Shown in pieces: positions 46,922-57,903 of a DNA stretch of 64,000 bases. The notes beneath the pieces are model-generated. The model searched no databases and was not told the origin of the DNA. It saw nothing but the letters and a program-made list of their open reading frames with translations. The translations under genes and the position numbers were made by a program. The DNA is from Cyathus striatus (Eukaryota; Basidiomycota; Agaricomycetes; Agaricales; Nidulariaceae), in contig JAOVFP010000018.1 in NCBI GenBank assembly GCA_025738555.1, positions 2,914,001-2,978,000 of the forward strand, in the 5' to 3' direction. Numbering within the stretch: position 1 is the first letter of the stretch; each line of letters opens with the position of its first letter.

Positions 46922-46940
46922 ATAGTATGTATCAGTATTT

Positions 46941-49314
46941 CTACTTTGTGTTTCTGAAAGTTGAGGTGTGCATAGATGTACTAGCGACGGGAGTGTTCTC
47001 ATTGGTGCCTTCATTTGTGTGTTGAAAGCGCTGCAGATGTGCTTTGATCTTCTTTGGACATGCACTATTGGCACCCATACAGAATAAGAAATGGCAAGTA
47101 TTCATTAAATCGAGTAAAACTTACTATTATGTCCAACCTGCCCACAGGCACTACATGTTATTGTTCCCCGTTTTCGTGTTGAAGGCTTTGTAGCTGGAGC
47201 AGGTGTATGGCAAGAAATGACATCGAATAGAGACGGTCCCACACCCTCCACCCAGTCTTTACTCCAACCTGTCTCCTTGAATATATGATCAACCGATGTT
47301 ATTTTTCCAGCATGCGTGCAATCTACAAGTCGCAAAATAATGGAATCTGAGATAAGCAACTTCGCACCAAAAGTGCGAACTGTAGCGGCACCAAATTTTT
47401 CGATGGCAGTTTTCCTTTGCCAATCAAAGAGTGCGGCTTTCAAATTGTGGTCAGCTGGTGTAGAATCATATGGCTTGACGTGTGATTTTGCACTTCCTTT
47501 CGTAGCCTTCATAAGTGGAACTCGAAACTGTTCAAACTTCTCCGGATGGCACTGGTCACAACACACTGTAGGAAGTTTTGGGCGGCAGCGAGTGCAGCCA
47601 GTAGCTTTTGTGTTGTCGCAAAGAATGTGGTCTTTTGTTGCTGAAACAATAGAGAAGTGAGCAACAATTGATGAATATTGAGTGTTCGAACATTAACTCA
47701 CAGGCCTTGTCATTCCCAAAATAGATCATGGGCACAATGCGGCGACAATTAAAGCCTATAATGGATGGATTGATGTAATCGTCCAATGGGCTTCCCACCT
47801 CAACATCCACACGCTGTTTTCTTTTCTTCCCCCCATCTTCCATCTCACCCCGGCTACCTGCCTTTGCATAGTGCAGTCTTCGTTCATTTTTCAAAATGTC
47901 AAGATTTATTACTGGTGGAGGTCTTTCATTCTCGTGTAGAGCCAGCAGTACATCTGGGATGGGTACTTCATTGTTTATATGGAGAGAGGTGCGGTCTTCC
48001 AGTACTCTTTGCTTAGATTGCCTTTCTGACTGAGAGGTTATTTTACGTTTTGCAGGTTTTGTCACCTGTGGTGCATCCGGTATCATCAAACTTCGGTTAT
48101 TGGCTATTTCCTTCGGTTCAACTAAAAGAATAGCTGTAGCTTCTTGTCCAGCACCACGTGCTGCACGCCCAAAGCGTTGCCATAGAGTACAGAGATTGCT
48201 TGTTGCCTGATATTGAACAACGATCTTGATACCTGGAAGGTCCATTCCCTGTAAAGAGTAATGGTATGTTGGTGTATCGAACAATTTATTTTTTAGATAA
48301 TATTCACTTACCATTCCAAAGGCATCTGTGCAGCAAAGTCCCCATAGATCGTCGTTCTTCAATTCCTTAACCCGATCTTCTCGATATGGGGTTGACATTG
48401 TTGAATGAAAATACTTTACTTTCTTGTGAAATGCTCGAGGTAAGAGTGATCGTAGGTATACACATGCTGATTCAGTATTCTTTGTACTGTCAAAGAATAC
48501 AATAAACTTTGGCGGAGGTGCACTTCCATTTTGCAAGCCATTTGGAATCAAGAATGAAAGGTCCTTGAAGCTATTTGCAGGGTACACGAGTGTGCATACC
48601 ATAAGACCAATCTCAGGACGATCATTTGAACGTAAGATAAATTCAGTCTGATCATCTTGGAGCTGGAGAATGTTGACAACTTCGTTTAGAACTGCCTTTG
48701 GTAGCGTAGCAGATGGGACATAAAAAGGAATTCGTGCTGGTACGCGATAACGCAGAGCCCCAAGGTTGAGGTACTGCTTCCTAAACGCTGCCCATTGGCT
48801 TACACAATGTCCTTCATCAATGATAAAGTTGAGTATGCGTCGTGTTACATGCTCCTTCTTCAGAAGCTCTTCAATGGCTGGATGATCCATTAAAATCTCG
48901 GGGTTTATGACAACTACTTTGTATTTCCCTAGTTCAATTTCCTAATATTATGTTAACTACAGTGCGCTAATATTGGGAAGAACAACAGACCTTGACAGTT
49001 AAAGAGTTCATACTCTCACGTGTTACTGAGATTGCTTCTATCCCCACTTTCTCCAATAGGGAGACATTCTGTTGTCCCAGTATATTCAATGGTGTAATGA
49101 TGAAAGTCATCTTATCACGCTTCTCTTCTGCTGCCATCAACAAGGGAATCCAAAATGTGAGAGTCTTCCCAGCACCTGTTGCAAGACATGCAACGACGTT
49201 CTTCCCCGCATACAGTGACATAGCAATCTTAATCTGTGTCCAGCACGGTCTTACTTGCAGCTTTGATTGGGTAAGTGCGCGCATATCAAGAACTGACCAC
49301 TGCCGTTGAGACAT
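46941..49314 (-). CDS. RecQ-like ATP-dependent DNA helicase with C-terminal zinc knuckle
   Basis: Superfamily 2 helicase expected to unwind DNA 3' to 5'. Exons: 49314-48991, 48941-48312, 48248-47702, 47640-about 47122, and a last exon ending at TAG 46941. Walker A is ATGAGKT (residues 45-51). The DEGH box is IIDEGHCVSQW (149-158), a RecQ hallmark. Motif III is PSATLP. Helicase C motifs are FFDSTKNTESACVYLR, CTDAFGMGMDLPGIKIVVQY and WQRFGRAARGAGQEA. A cysteine-rich region (GCTRCRP, CCDQC) follows, then a CCHC-type knuckle CSACGQVGHN completed in the last exon. The exact donor before that exon is unclear (GTAAGT gives the wrong phase, GTTTTA preserves the knuckle). No RQC or HRDC domain is recognised, unlike cellular RecQ. 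No premature stop was found. Confidence 0.82.
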
Positions 49315-49468
49315 TGATATCAGTCCGAGCGAGTGCTAACACGTGTCTTGTATTGCGCGTCGCAAATGCCTTGAGAATACACGAGGGCTTGAGAAAAGAA
49401 CCGCTAGCACGACTAAAATTGTGCGAGATGTCACCTTCCAAGTTTAGCAGACCCTGACCTATCCTGAT

Positions 49469-49719
49469 ATGAGAATTGATGCATTGATGAAAAACGATTT
49501 TTATTCTCGTGTGAAGTCAGGTATTTATTATAAGCGAGGTATTTCTCGGGACCTTGTTGGTGAGGTTTTGTCACGTCTCCGAGGAGACCGAAACGAAATC
49601 TGCCAGCCGCTCACTCGTAAGTTTGGCCTCTTAGATTTGTTTGTCCTTTGTTTGTACACTTTATCTTATCCTACGTAGGCCATTCGAGCGAGTGATACGG
49701 CTGGTTTTAGGAGCCTGCC
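49469..49719 (-). repeat. Right 251-bp terminal inverted repeat
   Basis: Partner of 43636-43885. Its outermost bases on the minus strand read GGCAGGCTCCTAAAACCAGC. Confidence 0.9.
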
Positions 49720-50107
49720 AACATGCCAAACCTTTGTGTGCTCAAGCTAAGTCCACGCGTTAAGTTCAACCGAAAAAGCCTTGCGATTGATCAAACCGAC
49801 TTTTCGACCGAACCATCGATCTTACTGAGACTCGGATGTTCGATGGTTATCACATCACTGGTCCCAAGAGTCCTTAGACCCCCGGAACTTCTTGTTTGTT
49901 TGTATGTATATACATACAGCTTGCCTTCTGTGCATAATATCTGCAAATATCGATGCTTCGAAACCGGGACGCGCTTTAATTTTTTTCAACAGCGTTCTAC
50001 TTCACATCTTGACTCTTTCCACTGTCATAATACCCTCTTAATCTATTTGTCCGTCTTTCAAAGAGTCTAAAAAGATCTTTTTACAGCTCTAACTTCCTGC
50101 TGGAATC
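49720..50107. other. Upstream region of the F-box gene at 50108
   Basis: No gene is recognised. The last 60 bp resemble the region just upstream of the relative at 61358 (shared CTACTGGAATCATG-type context), which supports the chosen start. Confidence 0.5.
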
Positions 50108-51731
50108 ATGCCATGTATACACTCGCATCTTACTATCCTTCCATGTGAGCTTCAGCTACGCGTACTTTTCTTCCTTGGGCCACTCGATATATTATCCCTT
50201 CAAAGGGTACGATTCCTCAGAAATTACTCGATATATAAACTGACATGATTTCGCAGACATGCAAACATATGCATACCATGATAAGTGATCGAAGACTGTG
50301 GATCAGCAAACTGAAAGATATGTGTGAGGAGAGCGCGGTCTTCTCCCCTACCTATCCTATTGAGGAAATGACCCTTCGGGAATTAAGGATATCAGCTACA
50401 AAACCTGATAGATTCTTATCATTCCTCGAAAAGTCAAACCCTGGACAGCTACTGCAACCAATTGACCAGCAGTCGATTCCCTTCACGGGACATGAATGGC
50501 ATCCTGACCTTTATTTGGTTCCAGGCGGGCGATATTTGTTTACGTTCTTTTACGATTCTTTTTCACTTTTAGACTTGGGAACCCATGATTCAACTCCTAT
50601 GATATTGGCCAACGCAAATGCTATCTGTGAAAGTTATGTCGTTAGTACAACATGCGACGGGCTAGGTCTTCGAGTTGTTTTATTCGGAAACGACGAGTCT
50701 GAGAACCGAAGGTAAGTATCTAAAAGTCGTTAGTGTTGCGTCCCTACTCATCATGGCAACTAGTGAATTGAATGTGTTCGACATATATCCATCATCCCCT
50801 GATCCAGAGTTCATAAATATTGCTACCTTAAACCACTCAGGACAGATTTACATGGAAGTTCTATGTGTATGTGGCGAATTTGCGGTTCTCACAAGTGATA
50901 AAAATGTGAAGATATGGAACTTTATAACCCAAAAATCCACTTCATGGAAGGTCGATGATCGATTTGAATGGGTAGGGAATCAATATCTATCCTTTCCTAG
51001 TCTTTGACCTGAAGGTGTAACAGATAGCCGCTACAGACGCGACAGTGACGACGGTTTCGTATGCTGGAATCTGGACTTGGCGCATTCCTGACTTATCGTT
51101 CGAACCATCTGCACTATTCTTGAAAGATGTGAAGCCTTTACACCCGGATACAAAAGTCGAATTTGTTGATAATTTCTCACATATTGGACAATTCGCGGGA
51201 CCATGTGATTGGTACACGGGAATGAAGATGTATCACAGTCATTTATTTGACATTGTTGAGTCCAGTTGGATTGGTCGTAACGGTGTTTCTGTGGATAGAA
51301 CGAACCCATACATACCGATATTAAATCGGTTCCAGCTAGATGCAAGCAGTCCCCCAGACAAAGATCTTTCGGCACATGAACCTGACCTTATCCAAAAGTA
51401 TTATTTAGACCCAACCCCGGACATTCATGAGCAAGTTCAGCCCTATCGCATTGTCAACTCTAGGCTTGCTAGCATATGGCATGAAGGGCCTAACGTCGAT
51501 TCTGACGATTCGGATTCTGAGGAAGCTACAACGGTGCTGAAAACAAAACTGCACATTGGAGCGAGTGGGTTATCCAGTTTCCAGGTACCAGGAAAACAGT
51601 ATACCTTATTTAAAGGCGACCCGCTAATACTGAGGCTGAGATCGTTTACATTTTGTCCTATTTCTGGTCGCATTTGTTATGTTTCTGACTCAGCGGGTGA
51701 TGTCATTAATGTTCGTGATTTTGTAAAGTAG
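50108..51731 (+). CDS. F-box protein, family A, complete
   Basis: Predicted 489 residues in four exons: 50108-50206, 50257-50711, 50764-50971, 51024-51731. Exon 1 is the F-box (LPCELQLRVLFFLGPLDILS). The remainder is the family domain: LRISATKPDRFLSFLEKS, DLYLVPGGRYLFTFFYDSF, TCDGLGLRVVLFG, VFDIYPSSPDPEFINIATLN, WTWRIPDLSFEP, GPCDWYTGMKMYHSHLFDIV, KLHIGASGLSSFQVPGKQY and FTFCPISGRICYVSDS. It is likely an SCF substrate receptor; the large domain may be a seven-bladed propeller, as in other F-box proteins, but I cannot assign it. It is convergent with its relative at 52176-53767, with about 440 bp between them. Confidence 0.85.
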
Positions 51732-52175
51732 ATTTATGGATGCTCTTACATACCGCACATTACTATGTTCGAGATCTTGATACCAGAGTAATATCCGATG
51801 GACTGTAAAATGGTTAGCCATATCTAATATAGGTTATTAGTTGCATTCGACGGAACCAAGAGAGCGTTCTAAATTGTGACCCTACTTACATATCTACATA
51901 TATTCTCATAGGTTTGTGTAGACCTCCCATTCAGCCCTTGTTCGTGTGGCTGCACGAAAAGTCTGTTTTACTTTCAGAATGATAGTACTCAGCTCGTAAG
52001 TCAGTGGGAAATAGAGAAATTCTCTTTATTTATCATGATTTTGACAAACTCATGGTTGATATATCATCTTTGCTCTCATTGAATGCATCATAATAGAGCG
52101 GAACGTGATATTAAACTATTGTGGTAAAAAGTCCTTCAGTAAATTAGCATGCAGTATCTAAGAGCGTTCATATAT
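51732..52175. other. Convergent intergenic region between two family A F-box genes
   Basis: Expected to hold the two terminators. No gene or repeat is recognised. Confidence 0.5.
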
Positions 52176-53767
52176 CTAATTAACGTAGTCAAGAACAGTA
52201 ATACCATTTCCCTGTGATTCGTTGATATAGCAAATGCGGCCAGAAACAGGACAAAAGGCGAAAGATTTCAGTTTTAGAATTATTGGATCTCCTTTAAACA
52301 AAGTATACTGTTTTCCAGGTTCCTGGAAACGGGATAAGCCACTCGCTCCAACGTGCAGTTTCGTCTTCAGCACTACCGTAGGGTCATCTTCATCGTCGGG
52401 TTCTTCATGCCACACGCTAACAAGTCTAGAATTGACAATACGATAGGGCTGAACTTGTTCACCAATGTCGGGAATTGGCTCTAAACAATATTTCTGGATA
52501 AGGGACGGCACACAGCGCGCCGAATGGTTAGAATCTGACTGGAACCGATATAAAATCGGTATGTTTACGTCTTTTTCATCCACGGATGCCTTGTTAGGCA
52601 CGACGTCAACGAAGTCGAATAATTCATTGCAGTACATCTTCATTCCTGTGTACCAATCGCATGGTCCCTCGAGTTCTCCATAGGTAGGCGAGAAAGCGGA
52701 AAGCTTGATTTCCGTATGCGGGCGCAAAGTCTCTGCATCTTCGGAGAAAAGTACAGACAGTGGCTCAGATAATAGGTCAGGAATACGCCATATCGAGATT
52801 CCAATCTCCGAAATTGTCGTCACTGTCGTTTCTGTCACGGTAATCTATTAACTTAATGTTTAGACTAGGAAAAGAATAGAGATCGATTTAGTATGTACCC
52901 AATCAAACTTCTTGACCTTCCATGAGGTGGCTTTTTGGGTTACAAAATTCCATATCTTCACCTCGTTATCACCTGTGAGTACTGCCATATCTCCACAGGC
53001 ACAAGGGACGTGCATGTAAATTTTCCCGGGATGGTTCAACATCGCAATGATTACGCACTCCCGCTTTGAAGATGACGGATATATGTCGAACACCTTTAAT
53101 TCACTAGTTGCGAAAATAGGTAGTAGTCCAACTCAAAGTATGTTGAATGTTACTTACCTTTGATTGTCCGAATCATTATATCCGAATAAAACGACCCGAA
53201 GGCCAAGCCCATCGCGTGTTGTACTAACGACGTAACTTTCACTGATAGCACGCGCGTTAGCGACTACAGCAGAACCTAAACCACCGAGTTCTAGATCAAA
53301 GAGCAAGAATTGCCTATAAAAAAACGTAAACAAGTATCGACCACCTGGAACTAAATAGAGGTCAGGATGTTCATCAACTTCCGGGTTGAATCGAATCAAC
53401 CCGATGATGCCTCCAGATTCCAATACTTCTCCAGGCTTAGAATTTTCAAGAAACGATAAGAATCTATCAGGCCTCGTAGCTGACATCATTAAATCCCGGA
53501 GGTTCATAGTATTCATGGATTTATAGGTAGGAAGAAACACCGCGTTCTCTTCGCACATATCCTTCAGTTTCTTGATCCACAGATTCTTTTCACTTGTCAA
53601 TTTACAAATCTGTTTGCATGTCTGGAGAATAATGTCAGCTACATTAGTTTCGGAAAACACGTACATACTCTTTGAAGGGATAACAAGTCAAGCGGACGAA
53701 GAAAAAACAGTATGCGTAGCTGAAGCTCGTAAGGAAGCTTTATGAGATGCGACTGTGCGTATTTCAT
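52176..53767 (-). CDS. F-box protein, family A, complete
   Basis: Predicted 478 residues in four exons: 53767-53669, 53621-53158, 53103-52899, 52844-52176. Exon 1 is 99 nt, as in the relatives, and encodes the F-box LPYELQLRILFFLRPLDLLS. Later blocks are MMSATRPDRFLSFLENSKPG, DLYLVPGGRYLFTFFYRQF, TRDGLGLRVVLFG, VFDIYPSSSKRECVIIAMLN, GPCDWYTGMKMYCNEL, KLHVGASGLSRFQEPGKQY and FAFCPVSGRICYINES. An upstream in-frame extension exists, but the start chosen aligns with the other copies. It is a likely ubiquitin-ligase receptor with unknown substrate. Confidence 0.85.
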
Positions 53768-54459
53768 GAATCCAATTAGTAAGTTAGAGCGGAATGAAAA
53801 AATAGCTGGTAGTTGGAATATGAACGAGTCCACCGAGGGGGTATCTAAGATGTGAAAACCGTACGACACTAGTCTACAAAAAACTGTTAAAACGTTGTTG
53901 AGCTTTTTAAGGCCTTGCCACAATATTTACAGTTATTGTGGCATCAAAGATAAGGCAACAAAAGGGTTCGGCGCCTAAGTATGTAGTTGATGTCATTCCA
54001 GCGTCTGGACTTGTACGCGCCAGTGTTTTGGTGTGCTGAGTACCTGGGTTCCATTGCGCCAATCCTTTTTATGCAGGAATCATGTAGAATGAAAATATGC
54101 ATCTTACGAAGTTCAAGAAATACGAGCTCAATGGCAACCTCTGGAACTGTGAGCCAGATACAAAAAGACAAGACAAAATACTTAAATCTCATTCTTATGC
54201 ATACAAAAACGCCATACTATCGTACAATTCCCTGAATCCCAACAGACTAAACAACCCACCACTTGTATAGGTAACATAAACGAGACAGACTACGAAATAC
54301 GAAAATATGACTATGAGTAAGTATGACACTGAGTAAGCTAACTATGACGACCGAACGAAGGACACCAGTGACCGAATCCCACTAAACCTCAAACACGAAA
54401 CTGTATATATGTATGTAAAACGAATAAAAGGAAGGAGATATATACGAGTCCACCCCAAG
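53768..54459. other. Intergenic between the F-box gene and the PIN-like carrier
   Basis: Promoter side of the F-box gene and 3' side of the carrier. No further gene is recognised. Confidence 0.45.
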
Positions 54460-57400
54460 TTAAATCTTAGCAACCATCAACCCCACAACCACGAAAATAA
54501 TAGTCGTAGGGGGCGTAACAACGCAATAACTCCAAAATATCGTCTTGCTAATCAGCCTCTCGAACGCGTCTCCGGACGCCGCTTGTGTGATCTGCGCCAG
54601 TGTCAGCGCAGGCGGGGAGGCGATGAGGAGGATGTTCGATACGACGAATACCGGGCTACACAGTAGCGTTAGTAAAGTGGAATGAAGAGAGGAAAAATGT
54701 AAAACGCACTCTTCAAACACAGGCAAATAATCGTACCGCGCACACAGCACCATAAGAGGCATCAACAAAAGCGGGGTAATAATCATCCTCGAGAGCACCG
54801 CAATCCACACCGTCTTCGTCTCCCCAGGCTTAACCTCCTCATTCGACACCTCCCCATGTTCCTCCCCAGCCTGCACATCATCATCTGAATGAGCCAACAA
54901 CCCCGCCTCCTCCTCTCCAACCCTAAAATACCCCTGCTTCCCCTTATTCTTCTTAAACACACCCGCAACGCTCTTCTTAACAGCCCCAAAAAACCCCTTG
55001 ATGCTCTCAAAAAGCGAAGCAGCCTTCTCACCGTCCTTGACTTCCTTATGGAAATATGCACCAAGCACAACAAGCGTGATAGGGATAGAACACTTCCCCG
55101 CGCTCGAAATGGCACCTTTCACCGGCTGCATGTGGTTCTCCAGCGTATGCTGCAACGGGCTAATACCCGCTACAATCAACGACAAGAAAGCAGCCCACAG
55201 GGGGACAGTCATAAAATCATTGAAGGCCGCCCATCCCCGTGCAATGCTTCTCCACATACGCTTAAGCACCCCGCGATTATGCGTGTGCTCGCGGTGCTCC
55301 AAGAGACGGGAATGCACCCCAGCTTGCGGGTGCTCGATCAACCTCTGCTCTACCACGCTAGCGGATTCTGACGACGGAGAGGAAGAATCGTACTGCGCAA
55401 GGTTGGTCCGCGAATCATTAGGGCTATTCGGGAAACTCTTGTAAAACGTGGTCCGTTTCCGGGCGATAGGGCGCGCCTGAGGCTGAGGCTGCTCCACAAC
55501 CACCTTCGTTACATCAAACGAAGATCGAGACTGCACCTCGTATCCCTCCATGAACTGCACCGAAGACCTCGACGAGGAAGCGACCGAAGGGGTATCAACG
55601 ACCGTCGGCGAGGGCGCATGATAGCTCTGCGGGAAAGAGTTCGTTAAAAGCGGACTACGTTCCGTCAGAGTCGCATTTTCTTCGTGTGTATGGCTGACTG
55701 TGATTGTCCTAGGCTCGCTTGGTGTGGGAGGTGTCACTTCTTCATCCGCTTGAGTAAGCAGACGGACGCCGTAAGACCAACGAAGCTGTGGGAATTAGTT
55801 AGTCGACTGAGGTACGGATAAGAAGATAAGGGGTGAAATTGAAAGAGAGTAGGCGTGGGAAGAGAAGAGAAGCCTGGGTGACGGAACGGAAGAGGGGTGT
55901 ATGCGGGGTAAAGATTGACGGTCCCGTGGTACAGTATGTTTTCAGCATGTCAGATCGTGGGGAGCTGAAATATGGACGTTGTCCTTTGTAGGAAAATGAA
56001 CCAGAGGCGAACTGCCCCTGGGACTGTAATACGCCATACGCAAAGAATGAAGACAATGGCAGGCCGTCGGGTAGTAGGGTAAACGAAGAGATCCAGCGCC
56101 TTCAAAAAAGATAATCCCACAGGAAGAAGGAAGTTATCTCGGTGCCCCACTGCTTCTCCGAACTCGAGCTCGAGCTCGTCGTTGCTGCACAGTAGTAGCA
56201 CTGCACGCAGCAACTCGTCCCCACCCACGTCGGGAAAAAGTTAAACAGGACGTCAAATAAACTTCGGAGCACGCCACATAGAACACGTCCAGACACTCGT
56301 CAATCTTCCCATCGGCCTACACAACCACAGCTCCCACTATGTATGCAGCATGAACTCCTCGGGTGGAAGACAGACCAGAATACAAGAACCACGACTTGTA
56401 TCTCTGGCATCATTCCGAAGATGAAATTCCCTGCACATCTTTTCGCAATCGTGCGTGTATCTCCAGTCCTCGGATAACGCCTCTACATCGTGTAAAAATA
56501 TCACGTAGGCGCTGGAGACTGAGACGCTGAGAGGAAGAGGAATGTTGAAGATATGACAGGACATGACAGATCGGATTCTGCCGCGAAGGTGGGTAGAACG
56601 ATAGGCTTCTTGGAAGCCTCCCCAAAGTCAGGGATCATCCCCGGTGATAATTTCAACTACCACCTCGCATGAACATGAACGGATGACAGAAATCGTGTTC
56701 TCCGAACCAACTTCTGTCAGCCCAATGTAAGGGATCATGTTTGATGATCCCCCCCTCCAAAAATACCCCAAAAACCAGAAAAACCAAATGAAAATAGAAT
56801 GTGTACTCACCACCATGCCTAACGTACTGTACATAACCAAATAGGTCAACGCCCGACCTAGCATCGCATTCTTTGAGTCGTACTTGTCCCATTGGAGACC
56901 GGGGACGGTGACGACGAGGGATTGCATGAGTGCGATGGGGAGAGAGTTGGAGTTCATGAACATCGCTGCTGCCATTGCGAATGACCTGCGCGTAATGTTA
57001 GTTAAGGTGATAAGAAGAGTGGGGGAGGTGGGTACCGTTGTGATTTTCGTAGTCGGAACAACCAGCCTAGAACAAATGCGACGCTCATGCTGACTGCTGT
57101 AACGATGCAGAAGAAGATGGGGATGATCCATAGTTCTTGTAGTTTTTCTATTATGGTATAAGGATATGTTGAAGATAAGAATAGGGGGCGCAGTCACGTA
57201 CCGGGAGTAAGAAAGAAAGCGACTTTGGAGAAGAGGAGGGCGGGAGTGAAGAGGGACACGTTCAGTCGATTGAGTTGCTGCAGAGCACACTATCAATAAC
57301 ACGTATCGAAGAAATAGGGGCAAAAGCGAACCTTTTGTGTCTTCTTATCAAGTATACCTCGGCCGGCGAGAATGTACCCGGCAAGACAGAGCAAGAACAC

Positions 57401-57622
57401 CTCGAGAATGGACGTGAACACGACAAGGAGCAATGGGCCAATGGGCGTTGGGTCTGTTGAAGTAGTGGCAGCAGCGACGACCTGCGGCATGAGATTGAAC
57501 CCTGGACCGAGGGCGCCGCCACCGCCGCCAGCATCGTCGGCGAGATTATAGTTGTCGTACTCGTACTCATAGTCGAACTCGTCATACTGTGCATAGTCGT
57601 AGTCGTTGTATGTATATTCCAT
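54460..57622 (-). CDS. PIN-like / auxin efflux carrier family membrane transporter
   Basis: Predicted 641-residue polytopic carrier of the Mem_trans (auxin efflux carrier, PIN-like) family, which in fungi includes ECM3-type endomembrane proteins. Exons: 57622-57332, 57277-57202, 57147-57036, 56985-56811, 55785-54710, 54655-54460. N-terminal helices include GPLLLVVFTSILEVFLLCLA and LNVSLFTPALLFSKVAFFL. The central family motif AAAMFMNSNSLPIALMQSLV is clear. A long hydrophilic Ser/charged loop (about 155-300) precedes the C-terminal bundle (VPLWAAFLSLIVAGISPLQH, FDDPVFVVSNILL-type motif). The acidic-tyrosine N-terminus (YNDYDYAQYDEFDYEYEY) is unusual. Intron 4 is about 1 kb, far longer than the others. 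Substrate in fungi is unknown. Confidence 0.85.
55786..56810 (-). other. Unusually long (1,025-nt) intron in the PIN-like gene
   Basis: The exons on either side join directly in the protein (STLGMV followed by LRWSYGVRLL) as in relatives, so nothing coding seems to be missing. The intron contains a GAGCTCGAGCTCGAG palindromic run near 56162 and a pyrimidine-rich 3' end resembling a promoter or 5' leader. No domain is found in its open frames. Confidence 0.55.
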
Positions 57623-57903
57623 TGTAGGGAGGGGGGAGAGGATAAGAGGCGAGTCGCACTGCAACTTGGTAGTAGTTTTTGTAAGTGAGGGAAGCACCAG
57701 GCTCGCCAAGATCAATTCATTTCGTCAGTCTGCAGTCTAAATATTTTCCGGCTCGTTCAGTTTGCACTGCCACGAACCGGCTTGACTCCCATCATTTGTC
57801 ATCCTCATCCAGAACACTGAGCTCGATACTAAGTCTTATCCTACTCTTCACAACGTACGTTCTCCTCGTGTACTTCATACTACCACTCTTCACTCCATTC
57901 AGC
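57623..57903. promoter_or_regulatory. Shared divergent promoter of the PIN-like and methyltransferase genes
   Basis: Only 281 bp separate the two start codons, which face away from each other, so the interval must contain both promoters. No specific factor site is identified. Confidence 0.6.

Larger units (their letters stand above)
43636..49719. mobile_element. Two-gene transposon with about 250-bp inverted repeats (DUF6589 protein plus RecQ-like helicase)
   Basis: The 6.1-kb unit is bounded by long, nearly identical inverted repeats (43636-43885 and 49469-49719) whose tips read GGCAGGCTCCTAAAACCAGC. It contains only two genes, a plus-strand DUF6589 protein (44124-46921) and a minus-strand RecQ-like helicase (46941-49314), convergent with a 19-bp gap. 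The repeats differ at only a few bases, so the insertion looks young. The flanks (CTCTCAA left, AACATGC right) show no clear target duplication; at most two to three bases (AA or CAA) could be shared. No recognised transposase other than DUF6589 is present, so that protein is the best candidate for the enzyme that moves the unit. Confidence 0.82.

Noticed and set aside
54889..55444. Plus-strand open frames opposite the PIN-like gene
   Set aside because: They mirror the long exon of a well-supported carrier gene and have no domain of their own.
55799..56750. A hidden gene in the long intron of the PIN-like gene
   Set aside because: Open frames there have no domain, low-complexity composition and no conserved splice pattern; the flanking exons already join as in relatives.
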